Assembly (NCBI GenBank): GCA_035328405.1
Contig: DAOLIT010000024.1
Span: 1-64,000 of the forward strand
Direction: 5' to 3'
DNA: 64,000 bases
Source: JAEUKA01 sp035328405
Lineage (GTDB): Bacteria; Myxococcota_A; Polyangia; Palsa-1104; JAEUJZ01
The notes beneath the pieces are model-generated. The model did no database searches. It was not told where the DNA came from and saw only the letters and a list, made by a program, of their open reading frames with translations. Positions 8,149 through 16,682 of this stretch are shown here, one piece after another (position 1 is the first letter of the stretch; every line of letters begins with the position of its first letter). The position numbers and the translations under genes are program-made.

Positions 8149-10128
8149 ATGCAGAAGAGACACTGGGTTTTTGGTCTTTTGTTTGGTCTTTCCGCGTGTA
8201 CCACTTTCGTCGGTGTTCAGCCGTTGCCGGAACCGCCGCTCACCGAGGGCTGCAACCCGCTCGGAGGCGGCGAAAAAGAGGATTGCCTCTTGCCGTTTCC
8301 TTCCGATGTCTACCGGAAACAAGACGCGCAGGGGGCGCATCGGCTCGCGTTTCCGCCAAACGCACTGCCCGCTTCGACAAAAGGAGTCGGGCTTGATGCG
8401 GCGCAGTTTGCGGGACGAGATGGCTTTTCGCCCGCCACGCCGTTGCTCGCGTTTTTTCCGCAACGTCTCGACCCGCAGAATTTGCCCAAGCCATCGCGTC
8501 TTGAGGACTCGCTCAAACTCACTTCGCCGGTGCAGCTTCTGGACGCTGAGACGGGCCAGCGCATACCTCTTTTTGCCGAACTTGATCGCAACGCAGCCGA
8601 CAGCGATCGGCAGGCGCTCATCATCCATCCGGCGGTACGTCTTTTGCCCAAACGCCGTTATGTCGTTGCGCTGCTCGGTCTTTTGGGTCAGGACGGCAAG
8701 GAACTTCCGCCTCTGTCCGGTTTCTCTGCGATCAAAACTGGGGACGTGCAGTCGGGCACCGTGCGCGCTCAACTGGCGGATCGGTACAAAACGCTGTTTG
8801 CCTTTTTGGAGCGACAAGGAATTGCGAAAAAACCGCTCCAACTCGCGTGGGATTTTACGACGGGCGACGACGAGCAGATCACTGGGCCGCTTTTGTCGAT
8901 GCGAGACCAGGCGCTTGCGCAACTCGGGCCCCCAAAACCTCCCAAGCCTGGCGATCCCCCCGAACCCGGAGTTCCCCTGTTCAAGATCGAGCAGGTCAAC
9001 AGCACTCCGCGTGAACCCCTTTTGCGGCAGGTCATTGGCACGTTTCGGACGACGGTGTTTCTGGCCGAGGGCGAATACGGGCGACTCTTGTGGGCTGAAA
9101 CCGGAAAGCCCAAGGCGCGCGGTTTTGGTCCGGCTCGGCTCGTCGTCCATGTGCCCAAATGCGCACAAACCGCGACCGGCCCCCTGCCTGTGATGGTGTA
9201 TGGCCACGGACTGTTTGGGAGTGCGCTGGGCGAAATGGATTCCGGCTATCAGCGCGAGCTCATCGGCAAACTGTGCATGGTCCAAGTCGGAACCGATTGG
9301 ATCGGCCTCAGCGAAGCGGACCAGGGGTTTGTCGCTGGGCAGGTCATGGCGGATTTCAATCGCCTCGGGCAGATCACCGACCGACTCATGCAAGCCCAAG
9401 TGAATGTCGCTGTGCTCGCGCGGCTCGTCGCCAGCGGCGCGCTCGGCGAAGTGCCTGAACTCAAGGTCGGCGGCAAGTCTGTTCTCGACGCCAAACGGGT
9501 ATTTTATTACGGCATCTCGAACGGAGGGATTCAGGGGCTCACCTTTTTGGCGCAGTCTCCCGATGTCCTGCGGGGTGCGCTGTGCGTGCCAGGCGGCTTT
9601 TGGAGCCTCATGATGTGGCGGAGCAGCAATTTCCAGCGGCTCCTTCCGCTGCTGTCCGCGAATTATTCCGACGCGCTCGATCGGCAGGTCCTCATCGCAT
9701 TCAGTCAAATGATGTGGGACACCACGGACCCCGCAACGTATGCGCCGCATGTCGTGAGCGCGCCCCTGCCGGGTTCTGGGGGTGCAAAGCGTGTCCTTTA
9801 CCAAGAAGGCCTGGGCGACGCGCAGGTGCCGAATCTGGCGACGCAAAAAATGGTCCGCACGATGGGAATTCCTCTTTTGCGCGAGCCGGTGGAGACACCG
9901 TGGGGCATTCCGATTGCCAGCGGGCCGATACCGTCCGGTTATGTCCAGTTCGACATCGGGCAAACGCCACGCCCCGGAGACGACAACATTCCTCCCAAGG
10001 ACAACCCCGTTCACGGCGCGATCCGCTGGCTTTTGCCCGCGCAGCAGCAACTTGAGCGTTTCCTGACCGATGGAGGCGTCGTCGTCGATACCTGCGCCGG
10101 AAAACCCTGCCGATTCCCACGCCCCTAA
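8149..10128 (+). CDS. alpha/beta-hydrolase lipoprotein (virulence-factor-lipase-like)
   Basis: Exported lipoprotein of 659 residues. The ATG at 8149 gives a lipoprotein signal with lipobox LSAC followed by TTF; the open frame extends upstream into the prepilin peptidase gene and that part is rejected. The C-terminal half has an alpha/beta-hydrolase core: MVYGHGLFG supplies a likely oxyanion loop, and YYGISNGGIQG supplies the nucleophile elbow with Ser457. The N-terminal 300 residues (LPFPSDVYRK, GFSPATPLLAFFP, QRIPLFAELDRNA) resemble the N-terminal domain of bacterial virulence-factor lipases and related large myxobacterial lipoproteins. The substrate is unknown. The stop is followed by 137 bp with no visible gene. 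Confidence 0.7.
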   Translation: MQKRHWVFGLLFGLSACTTFVGVQPLPEPPLTEGCNPLGGGEKEDCLLPFPSDVYRKQDAQGAHRLAFPPNALPASTKGVGLDAAQFAGRDGFSPATPLLAFFPQRLDPQNLPKPSRLEDSLKLTSPVQLLDAETGQRIPLFAELDRNAADSDRQALIIHPAVRLLPKRRYVVALLGLLGQDGKELPPLSGFSAIKTGDVQSGTVRAQLADRYKTLFAFLERQGIAKKPLQLAWDFTTGDDEQITGPLLSMRDQALAQLGPPKPPKPGDPPEPGVPLFKIEQVNSTPREPLLRQVIGTFRTTVFLAEGEYGRLLWAETGKPKARGFGPARLVVHVPKCAQTATGPLPVMVYGHGLFGSALGEMDSGYQRELIGKLCMVQVGTDWIGLSEADQGFVAGQVMADFNRLGQITDRLMQAQVNVAVLARLVASGALGEVPELKVGGKSVLDAKRVFYYGISNGGIQGLTFLAQSPDVLRGALCVPGGFWSLMMWRSSNFQRLLPLLSANYSDALDRQVLIAFSQMMWDTTDPATYAPHVVSAPLPGSGGAKRVLYQEGLGDAQVPNLATQKMVRTMGIPLLREPVETPWGIPIASGPIPSGYVQFDIGQTPRPGDDNIPPKDNPVHGAIRWLLPAQQQLERFLTDGGVVVDTCAGKPCRFPRP

Positions 10129-10265
10129 GCCGTTCCTGGCCCGTTCCCGCCCAGAAAGACGCTCCTAGATTCCTTGGACACGCAGTAGACTCGAGCAGGT
10201 TCGCCGATGTTGGCAGCCGATCCCGCTCGGTGCGGTGGACGAAACCACGGTCTTTTGGGACTCAA

Positions 10266-10874
10266 GTGAAAAAAACAATGCCTATCGTTGTTGCGCTCTT
10301 TTTGTTGGTTGGTATTGCCTCGGTGGTTGGGTACTTGTTTGTGCGGAGTGTGAAACTCAGCGAGGCGTTTCAAGCCTTTGTTCGGGAACGAAAACTGGTG
10401 TTTTCACAGACATGTCCCAAAGAACTTGGCCATCCGTTTGTGTATGAAGATTTGAGTTTATGTGTGGCCTACAAAGGTCATTTTGACCCGAACGATTCCA
10501 ATTCGCAGACCTACTATTTCATTCTTGGGACCCGCCAGCGGGAAGGTGCTATCGGTCATGGGAGCAAAGTGATCTTCGACCGATATCTTGGTATTTATCT
10601 TCCCAAAGCGAGCCTTTCTGTGCCTGATTCTTGGCTGAGAAATTGGCAAGAACAGATTGCTCAGCGAGGCGATGGGTGGGCCAAACATACGGGACTTCCT
10701 TACACACCGAAAGATGTTCCGCTTTTGGGTTGGCCAGAGTCCATGCCGATTGTTGCGACGAGAACCCAAGATCAAGGCGTGTTCGTCGGTTGGCACTGTC
10801 TTCACACCGTCGATCGAATGACGCAGCGGTTTGAAGAGTGGAAGAAAACGCTTCCCCAAACGACCACGCCCTAA
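10266..10874 (+). CDS. hypothetical single-pass membrane protein
   Basis: Not recognised. About 202 residues if translation starts at GTG 10266, which has a GGGA six bases upstream; ATG 10278 is an alternative and ATG 10230 is less likely. The N-terminus is one membrane helix (MPIVVALFLLVGIASVVGYLF) followed by a soluble domain that would face the periplasm. This domain has three Cys (TCP, LCV, WHC) and ends in a Pro/Thr tail. It is followed 32 bp later by another unknown gene in the same direction, so the two probably share a transcript. Confidence 0.6.
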   Translation: MKKTMPIVVALFLLVGIASVVGYLFVRSVKLSEAFQAFVRERKLVFSQTCPKELGHPFVYEDLSLCVAYKGHFDPNDSNSQTYYFILGTRQREGAIGHGSKVIFDRYLGIYLPKASLSVPDSWLRNWQEQIAQRGDGWAKHTGLPYTPKDVPLLGWPESMPIVATRTQDQGVFVGWHCLHTVDRMTQRFEEWKKTLPQTTTP

Positions 10875-10906
10875 AAGAGAACTCAACAAACAGCAAGGAG
10901 TTGTCT

Positions 10907-11647
10907 GTGCAACACGACTCGGATTCGTCAACATTGCAGCGTTCTGTGTTGGAAAAACTGTATGAGAGTGCCTATGCGCTGTTGTCTCAGCCAATGAGTG
11001 ACGCCGCTGTTTCAATGCAATTTGTGCGTTCGGTGGCACCTGTTCTGTCGGATTACGAAAAGGTTTTTGTAGCCGAAGCCGTCGCAACAGCACAAGCGCA
11101 TTACTCGCCTTTGTTCGCGTTTCCAAGGCCACTTTCGCGGGGCTCACAGCAAACAGAGCTTCGCCTGTGGATCGCGACGGCTCGGGATCTACAAGAGGCC
11201 AATGACGCCGCGCAGTTTTTCCCCGGTGGATATGCAGATATCGCTCATTTTCTGAAACCAGAAACCGTGTGGGTGCATTGGAAGTATGTTGCCCCGGGTG
11301 CTGGATCGGGAATGGCGTATGATGGGTTGGTTTGGATCAATGATCGGTGGGTGTTCTTTCCAAAACCATTCCGCGCACTATCTAGTATTGTGAAAAGTGA
11401 GAGTTCCTCCGAAAAAGAGGAACAATCGGCAAGTGAAAGCCAACATCAAGCCTCGCCCAAAGATCTGCTACCGGATATGTCAGAACATAGCCCGGTAGGT
11501 GCGCAGAAAGATTCGATAGAAAAACCAGCAGAAGCGGCGCATGTGGAATTGAAAGAAGAGGTCCCAGGAAACCCACCCACCGAAAACGCCGCGCCCGAAA
11601 CAACCGAAACCCAATCCAAAATCATCTACAAAGCCTGGGAAGAATGA
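10907..11647 (+). CDS. hypothetical soluble protein with acidic Ser/Glu-rich C-terminus
   Basis: Not recognised. GTG 10907 is preferred because AAGGAG lies six bases before it; an ATG at 10838 would overlap the previous gene by 37 bp. The predicted product has 246 residues. Residues 1-170 look globular with helices (LEKLYESAYALLSQ) and a Trp-rich stretch (VWVHWKYV, GLVWINDRWVFFPKP). The rest is a low-complexity, charged tail (SSSEKEEQSASESQ) that ends IIYKAWEE. There is no signal peptide or membrane helix. It lies 32 bp after the membrane protein at 10266 and converges with the GST-like gene. Confidence 0.6.
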   Translation: MQHDSDSSTLQRSVLEKLYESAYALLSQPMSDAAVSMQFVRSVAPVLSDYEKVFVAEAVATAQAHYSPLFAFPRPLSRGSQQTELRLWIATARDLQEANDAAQFFPGGYADIAHFLKPETVWVHWKYVAPGAGSGMAYDGLVWINDRWVFFPKPFRALSSIVKSESSSEKEEQSASESQHQASPKDLLPDMSEHSPVGAQKDSIEKPAEAAHVELKEEVPGNPPTENAAPETTETQSKIIYKAWEE

Positions 11648-11720
11648 ATCCACAACCCGGCCAGGGTTTTCCGTCGTGCGATGCGGCCTTTTAGAGGATG
11701 CGCCGGTTGTTAACAACCGA

Positions 11721-12437
11721 CTATTTCCAGTCGGACCAGTATTGGGCTTTTTGTCTTTGTGTGTAGGCAACCAAGTTGCCTTTTGTTTGCGCAAAAGACT
11801 TGACGCCGTTTTCGTACGGCGTTTCCAAAACCAGCCACAAAAACCCAAACACCGTCGCATCAATCGAGCGCGGAGCGTCTCCTAAAAAGGAATTCTTCTC
11901 CCCCAAAAACTCGGACAATGCTTCCAGCACAGCGATTCCCATCGTTTCTACTTCTTGCTGTGTGTGTCTGCCCGTGCCTTGGGCGTGCAATGCGCTGACG
12001 ATTTGTTTTCTCGCCAGTGCGGCGACCCACGGGACGGCAAAACCAGGCAGGCCCGACTTTTTCATCAGGCCACCAAACGCTTTGGATAGCACTGCAAAGC
12101 CACGGTCTTCTTTCCATCTTTGTGCGACCATCACAAAGTAGAAATGCTCTTCGATCATGGCGCGGACCGCAGTGGCAAGTGCTTTGTCCTGTGCGGACAT
12201 TCCTGCGTCCAAATCTTTGTATTTTTTGCGCAGGTAATCGAGAATAAAACCGGAGTCCGCAACCACCGTTCCTGAATCATTGATAAACGGCAATTTGCCT
12301 TTCGGTGCTTTGCGAGGATTGCTGGAGCAAAACTCGTAGGGGACGTCAATCATTCGCAAATAGTGCGCGACTTTGATGACAAAAGGACTGGGGTCGGGAA
12401 GACCCAAGACAGGACCGAAACCGTGTAGTTCTACCAT
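11721..12437 (-). CDS. glutathione S-transferase-like protein (FAX/metaxin type)
   Basis: Cytosolic thioredoxin-fold/GST-like protein of 238 residues. The N-terminal domain (VELHGFGPVLGLPDPSPFVIKVAHYLRM, with GKLPFINDSGTVVADSGFILDYL) fits the GST_N_4 variant seen in eukaryotic FAX and metaxin proteins, where the usual cis-Pro is in KLPFI and the glutathione-site Ser is in ADSG. The helical C-terminal domain contains LGDAPRSIDATVFGFLW, the usual N-capping SxxD motif of GST C-domains. Many bacteria carry such proteins and few have a known substrate. The start ATG 12437 is clear. It is convergent with the gene at 10907. Confidence 0.8.
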   Translation of the reverse strand: MVELHGFGPVLGLPDPSPFVIKVAHYLRMIDVPYEFCSSNPRKAPKGKLPFINDSGTVVADSGFILDYLRKKYKDLDAGMSAQDKALATAVRAMIEEHFYFVMVAQRWKEDRGFAVLSKAFGGLMKKSGLPGFAVPWVAALARKQIVSALHAQGTGRHTQQEVETMGIAVLEALSEFLGEKNSFLGDAPRSIDATVFGFLWLVLETPYENGVKSFAQTKGNLVAYTQRQKAQYWSDWK

Positions 12438-12509
12438 GCCGAAGTGCTAACAAAACGAACGGGCGGAAACCAGAAAAAACAGCGCGTTTTTGCGTTTCTT
12501 TTCGGTGCG

Positions 12510-14657
12510 TTACGAAGCCGGAGACAACACTACTTTTCCCTGTTCTCCGTCGAGAAGTAGCCGTTGACCAGTCACGATGAGTCGCGTCGCGTGCTGCGTT
12601 CCGAGCACGGCCAGAATGCCTCGCTCGCGCGCCAAAATCGCACCATGGGACAGCGCGCCGCCGGAATCGGTCACGACGGCCATGGCCCCCCAAATGGCCG
12701 GGGCCCACGACGGCAATAGCGTCGGAAAAACCAGGATCGTGTCTTTGGAAATCTGTGGCAAAACGTGCGCCAGGGTGTGCATCGGATCGTCGAGTCGGGG
12801 CACGACGAGCGCGGTTCCCGTGACGAGTCTTGCTCCGGTGGAAATCGAAGTCCCGGACAGAATGAGCCCGTCGGGAAGCACCCACTCTGGACGACCAAAC
12901 ACAATGCGTTGCGGGGGCACAAGTTGACGAAACCGCAGTCGGTTTTGCCGAAAAAAGTGCGCCGTTTCCGACAGTGTCTCGCGTGAAGCGATCTCGAGCG
13001 GATCGGCCCCCGTTTCCCACGGTCGCCAGGGAAGCTCAAAAATCAGAGACGGCTCGGCAAGTCGCCCCGCTTGGTGAAGCCGTGCCCCCACGGACAGAAG
13101 CGCCCAACGCACGAGCCGCTGCGCGCGAAAAAACAGCAAATCGTCCTGTTCTGCGACGAGCATGGCATCTCGAAGGAGCGGCAAAAGAGGCTGCAACGCG
13201 ACTCGAACCACGCGGGGCAACCGCGCCATGACTTGCTGCTGGGCGTCGTGATAGCGCGCAAGGGCGGCTTGGTGTTGTCGCTCGGGAGACTCGGTTTGCT
13301 TGGCCAAGTGTGCGGCATACGCGAGCACGGTTTCCGGTTGTTCGTCGTCGCAGGGAAACAGCACGTCCCAACAATTGGAGCAAGCTCCAAAACGAGCGAG
13401 CACGCGCCGCAACAACGCAGAAGACCCTGCGTTCTGTCCGAGCGTCCACAGGCTCTTGATGCGCTCAGCCTGCGGGCCCTCGATGCCAGCCAAAAGACCC
13501 CCATGCAACCGCAGCGGCTCGCCGAGGTTGGCACGCAACAAATCATCGACTTGCCCCCGAACCCGTCGAATCTGGGGCCCCAAAAGACCCACGTACTGAC
13601 GGTAAATGCTGCGGTAAACGGGCAGAGCACTGGCCAAAGGAAGGTCGAGCGAGCCGGGATCGGACAACAGTGTTTCGCGCAACGCGCCGTCTTTGGCCAG
13701 CAACAGTTGTTCGAGCGGTCTCAGCATGCCCTCGCACGAAGGCAGGACCGTGCGCTCAAACGAATCCCTGAGCGAACCCGAGACGGGCAATGGTTTTTGG
13801 CCCGTTTTGTGCGCGACGTATAAATACCCTTGCAGCACGCGCTGTTTTGTGCTAGGGGCCGCGTCTGCAACGGCGTCAACCAGACCTTGTTGCGCGCAAG
13901 ACAGCGGGTCGGGATTGTGGTCCAGGTCCAGGTCGAATATCCGATCCCGCTCGTCGGGCAGCACAAAATCTTTGTCCCCAAGTTCGGACTCAGGCTCGGG
14001 CGGTGCGGGACGAACCTGCAAAAACACGACTTCTCCGCCGGGCGTTACCGCATATTCGGCATAGAGCGGCACGGCGTGGGCCTGTTGAAATTCGTCCGAA
14101 AGCAGTTTCGCCAGTCGCGCAGCACCGACGCAAAGCGGGTTTTGTTCAGACGCCAAATAATGCGTGACCTGAACCTCGGTCCATTCGGGGGCCGCCGCAT
14201 CTCGTTCTTCGGTGCGAAGCGCGCCGTGTTGGTTGCGATACATCACGCCGAGCCGAGCCGCATGAACCTGCCTTTGAATCAACACAGCGATGGGAATGGC
14301 GTGCGAAAGAGCCGTTTTGACCAGCTCGGTTTCCCCACTTTGCCGCACTTTCGCAATCGCATCGCGCAGTCCATGTGTGGATACGTGGGTCAAGGTCAGA
14401 AAAAGCCCGGCGGCACTGTGGCCTGCGCGATCTTCGGCGTGCGCAGACGATCGAACGACCCACTCGTTTTCCGTTTCAAACGAATCCGGTTGCAAACCCG
14501 AAAGTTGCGCGGCCAAGTTTTCGTCCGTCGGCAATGGCTCGCTTGGCAACACCACCACGCCATTCGGGACGAGCAAACCCGCACGTTGTGCCAAGCCTTG
14601 CCTGGCCGCTTTTGGGCCTGCGTCGGCAAGCGCCGCGCACTCACGCAGAATGTGCAT
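12510..14657 (-). CDS. PEP-utilising enzyme-type phosphotransferase (rifampin-phosphotransferase-like architecture)
   Basis: Predicted 715-residue ATP-dependent dikinase-type enzyme. The N-terminal ATP-grasp/pyruvate-phosphate-dikinase domain shows VVRSSAHAEDRAGHSAAG and ends near VFLQVRPAP (about residues 60-245). A large middle region is not recognised. The final 100 residues are the swivelling phosphohistidine domain, with GGALSHGAILARERG and the probable phospho-carrier His671. There is no C-terminal PEP/pyruvate TIM barrel. This is the layout of rifampin phosphotransferase and related enzymes, not of PEP synthase or PPDK. The phosphate acceptor is unknown. The gene follows acs by 12 bp and is probably co-transcribed with it. 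Confidence 0.75.
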   Translation of the reverse strand: MHILRECAALADAGPKAARQGLAQRAGLLVPNGVVVLPSEPLPTDENLAAQLSGLQPDSFETENEWVVRSSAHAEDRAGHSAAGLFLTLTHVSTHGLRDAIAKVRQSGETELVKTALSHAIPIAVLIQRQVHAARLGVMYRNQHGALRTEERDAAAPEWTEVQVTHYLASEQNPLCVGAARLAKLLSDEFQQAHAVPLYAEYAVTPGGEVVFLQVRPAPPEPESELGDKDFVLPDERDRIFDLDLDHNPDPLSCAQQGLVDAVADAAPSTKQRVLQGYLYVAHKTGQKPLPVSGSLRDSFERTVLPSCEGMLRPLEQLLLAKDGALRETLLSDPGSLDLPLASALPVYRSIYRQYVGLLGPQIRRVRGQVDDLLRANLGEPLRLHGGLLAGIEGPQAERIKSLWTLGQNAGSSALLRRVLARFGACSNCWDVLFPCDDEQPETVLAYAAHLAKQTESPERQHQAALARYHDAQQQVMARLPRVVRVALQPLLPLLRDAMLVAEQDDLLFFRAQRLVRWALLSVGARLHQAGRLAEPSLIFELPWRPWETGADPLEIASRETLSETAHFFRQNRLRFRQLVPPQRIVFGRPEWVLPDGLILSGTSISTGARLVTGTALVVPRLDDPMHTLAHVLPQISKDTILVFPTLLPSWAPAIWGAMAVVTDSGGALSHGAILARERGILAVLGTQHATRLIVTGQRLLLDGEQGKVVLSPAS

Positions 14658-14669
14658 CGAATCGTCCGC

Positions 14670-16634
14670 TTATTCTTCGTCTGAATCCGAGGAGGAGAGT
14701 TTCTGGAGGACAGCGAAGTCTTCGAGCGTCGTCACATCACCGACGGCGCGCCCGGAAGTCGCAATTTCGCGAAGAAGCCGCCGCATGATCTTGCCCGAGC
14801 GCGTTTTTGGAAGGGCGTCGGTGAAGCGAATGTCGTCGGGGCGAGCGATCGCACCAATTTCTTTTACGACGTGTTCTTTCAACATGTTTGCTGTCTGGTC
14901 GGTCGCCGCAAGTCCGCCGCGCAGCGTCACAAATGCGACCAGGGCCTGGCCTTTTAACTCATCGGGCCGACCGACGACTGCCGCTTCTGCGACGTGAGGA
15001 TGCCCGACGAGAGCACTTTCGACTTCCGCCGTGCCGATGCGATGCCCAGCGACATTCAGCACGTCATCGACGCGGCCCATGACCCACAGATAGCCGTCCT
15101 CGTCGAAACGCGCGCCGTCCCCGGTGAAATAAACCGGGCGTCCCCCGACTTTGAGGTCGCCAAAGTAGGTTTTTCGGTATCGCTCGGGATCGCCCCACAC
15201 CGTCCGAAGCTGCGACGGCCAAGGCCGCGTGACAACCAAATAACCACCTTCGTTTTTGCCGCATCGGCTGCCGTCTTTGTGGATGACCTCGACGGCAATT
15301 CCGGGCAGCGGCTGCGTACACGAGCCAGGTTTCGTCACCGTCGCACCCGGCAGCGGCGAAACCATGATTCCGCCCGTCTCGGTTTGCCACCAGGTGTCGA
15401 TGATCGGGCACCGCTTGCGACCGATGGTCTCGTGGTACCAAACCCACGCGGCAGGATTGATGGGCTCACCGACAGTGCCCAGCAGCCGCAGCGTGTCCAT
15501 TCGGTACGCATTTGGATGTTGGTCGCCCCAGCGCATGAACGCTCGGATTGCCGTCGGTGCTGTGTAGAAAATCGTGACACCCCACTTGTCGATGATTTCC
15601 CAAAAACGCCCTCGATGCGGCGTGTCGGGAGCGCCTTCATACATCACCACCGACGCACCGTGCATGAGAGGCCCGTACACAATGTACGAATGCCCCGTCA
15701 CCCAACCCACATCGGCGGTGCAAAAATACGTGTCTTCATCGTGCAAATCGAACACGTACTTGGTCGTGAAACTGATTTGCGTCGCGTAGCCTCCGGTCGT
15801 GTGAACCACGCCTTTGGGTTTTCCCGTCGTCCCCGACGTGTAGAGAATAAAGAGCGGATGCTCAGCAGGCACAATCGCCGGTTCGCAGCGCCCACTTTCC
15901 GCTTTCAGCAAATCGGTCCAAAAATGGTCGCGGCCTGGGTGCATCGACACGTCCTGACCTGTGCGATTCACAACCACAACGTGCCGCACGTCCTGACAGT
16001 GTTTCAGTGCTTCATCCACGTTGTGCTTGAGCGGAACCACTTTCCCGCGTCGGTAGCCGCCATCCGCCGTCAGCACTGCGATGGCCCCCGCATCCTGCAC
16101 GCGGTCTCGAATCGCCTCGGCGGAAAAACCGCCAAAAATCACCGAGTGCGTCGCGCCAATCCGAGCACACGCCAGCACCGCGATCGCAAGTTCGGGCACC
16201 ATCGGCATGTAAATGACGACGCGATCGCCCGTTTTGATGCCCAGCTTGAGCAGCGCATTCGCCGCCCGACACACCTCGCGATGAAGCTCGAAATACGTGA
16301 GGACGCGGTGTTCGCCCGGTTCGCCTTCCCAAATCAGCGCCGCCTTGTTGCGCCGAGGCGTCGAGAGATGCCGATCGAGACAGCTTTCCGTGATGTTGAG
16401 CTGTCCGTCGGCAAACCACCGAACAAATGGATAATCGCTGTCGTCGAGAGCCTGCGTCGGTGGCGTCCGCCAGACCAGTTCTTGCGCCTGTGAAAGCCAA
16501 AAACCATCCGGGTCGTTTTGCGCCTGTTTGTGCAGCGCATCCAACCCTTCGCGGTTCAAAAGTGCTTGCGCGACAAAGCTTTCCGGCGGAACAAACGTGC
16601 GTTTTTCGGTAAGAACAGAGTCAATCGTTTTCAT
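14670..16634 (-). CDS. acs: acetyl-CoA synthetase
   Basis: AMP-forming acetate-CoA ligase, about 654 residues, full length for the family. Visible motifs are the adenylation loop YTSGTTGKPKGVVHTTGGY, the acetate/AMP pocket WWQTETGG, the hinge TGDGARFDEDGYLWVMGRVDD, and the C-terminal TRSGKIMRRLLR with the catalytic lysine that GNAT acetylases modify in known Acs enzymes. It produces acetyl-CoA from acetate, ATP and CoA in the cytosol. ATG 16634 is preferred; GTG 16640 would add two residues. It is divergent from the membrane gene at 16683 and leads a probable two-gene unit with the swivel-domain enzyme. Confidence 0.97.
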   Translation of the reverse strand: MKTIDSVLTEKRTFVPPESFVAQALLNREGLDALHKQAQNDPDGFWLSQAQELVWRTPPTQALDDSDYPFVRWFADGQLNITESCLDRHLSTPRRNKAALIWEGEPGEHRVLTYFELHREVCRAANALLKLGIKTGDRVVIYMPMVPELAIAVLACARIGATHSVIFGGFSAEAIRDRVQDAGAIAVLTADGGYRRGKVVPLKHNVDEALKHCQDVRHVVVVNRTGQDVSMHPGRDHFWTDLLKAESGRCEPAIVPAEHPLFILYTSGTTGKPKGVVHTTGGYATQISFTTKYVFDLHDEDTYFCTADVGWVTGHSYIVYGPLMHGASVVMYEGAPDTPHRGRFWEIIDKWGVTIFYTAPTAIRAFMRWGDQHPNAYRMDTLRLLGTVGEPINPAAWVWYHETIGRKRCPIIDTWWQTETGGIMVSPLPGATVTKPGSCTQPLPGIAVEVIHKDGSRCGKNEGGYLVVTRPWPSQLRTVWGDPERYRKTYFGDLKVGGRPVYFTGDGARFDEDGYLWVMGRVDDVLNVAGHRIGTAEVESALVGHPHVAEAAVVGRPDELKGQALVAFVTLRGGLAATDQTANMLKEHVVKEIGAIARPDDIRFTDALPKTRSGKIMRRLLREIATSGRAVGDVTTLEDFAVLQKLSSSDSDEE

Positions 16635-16682
16635 AGCCACACTCTATCGCAAGCCGGAACCAACAAAACAGCGTGGTTTGTT

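Noticed and set aside
7939..10050. Long minus-strand frame opposite the hydrolase lipoprotein gene
   Set aside because: Arg/Gln/His-rich composition without motifs; the plus strand has a lipobox and a catalytic GISNGG.
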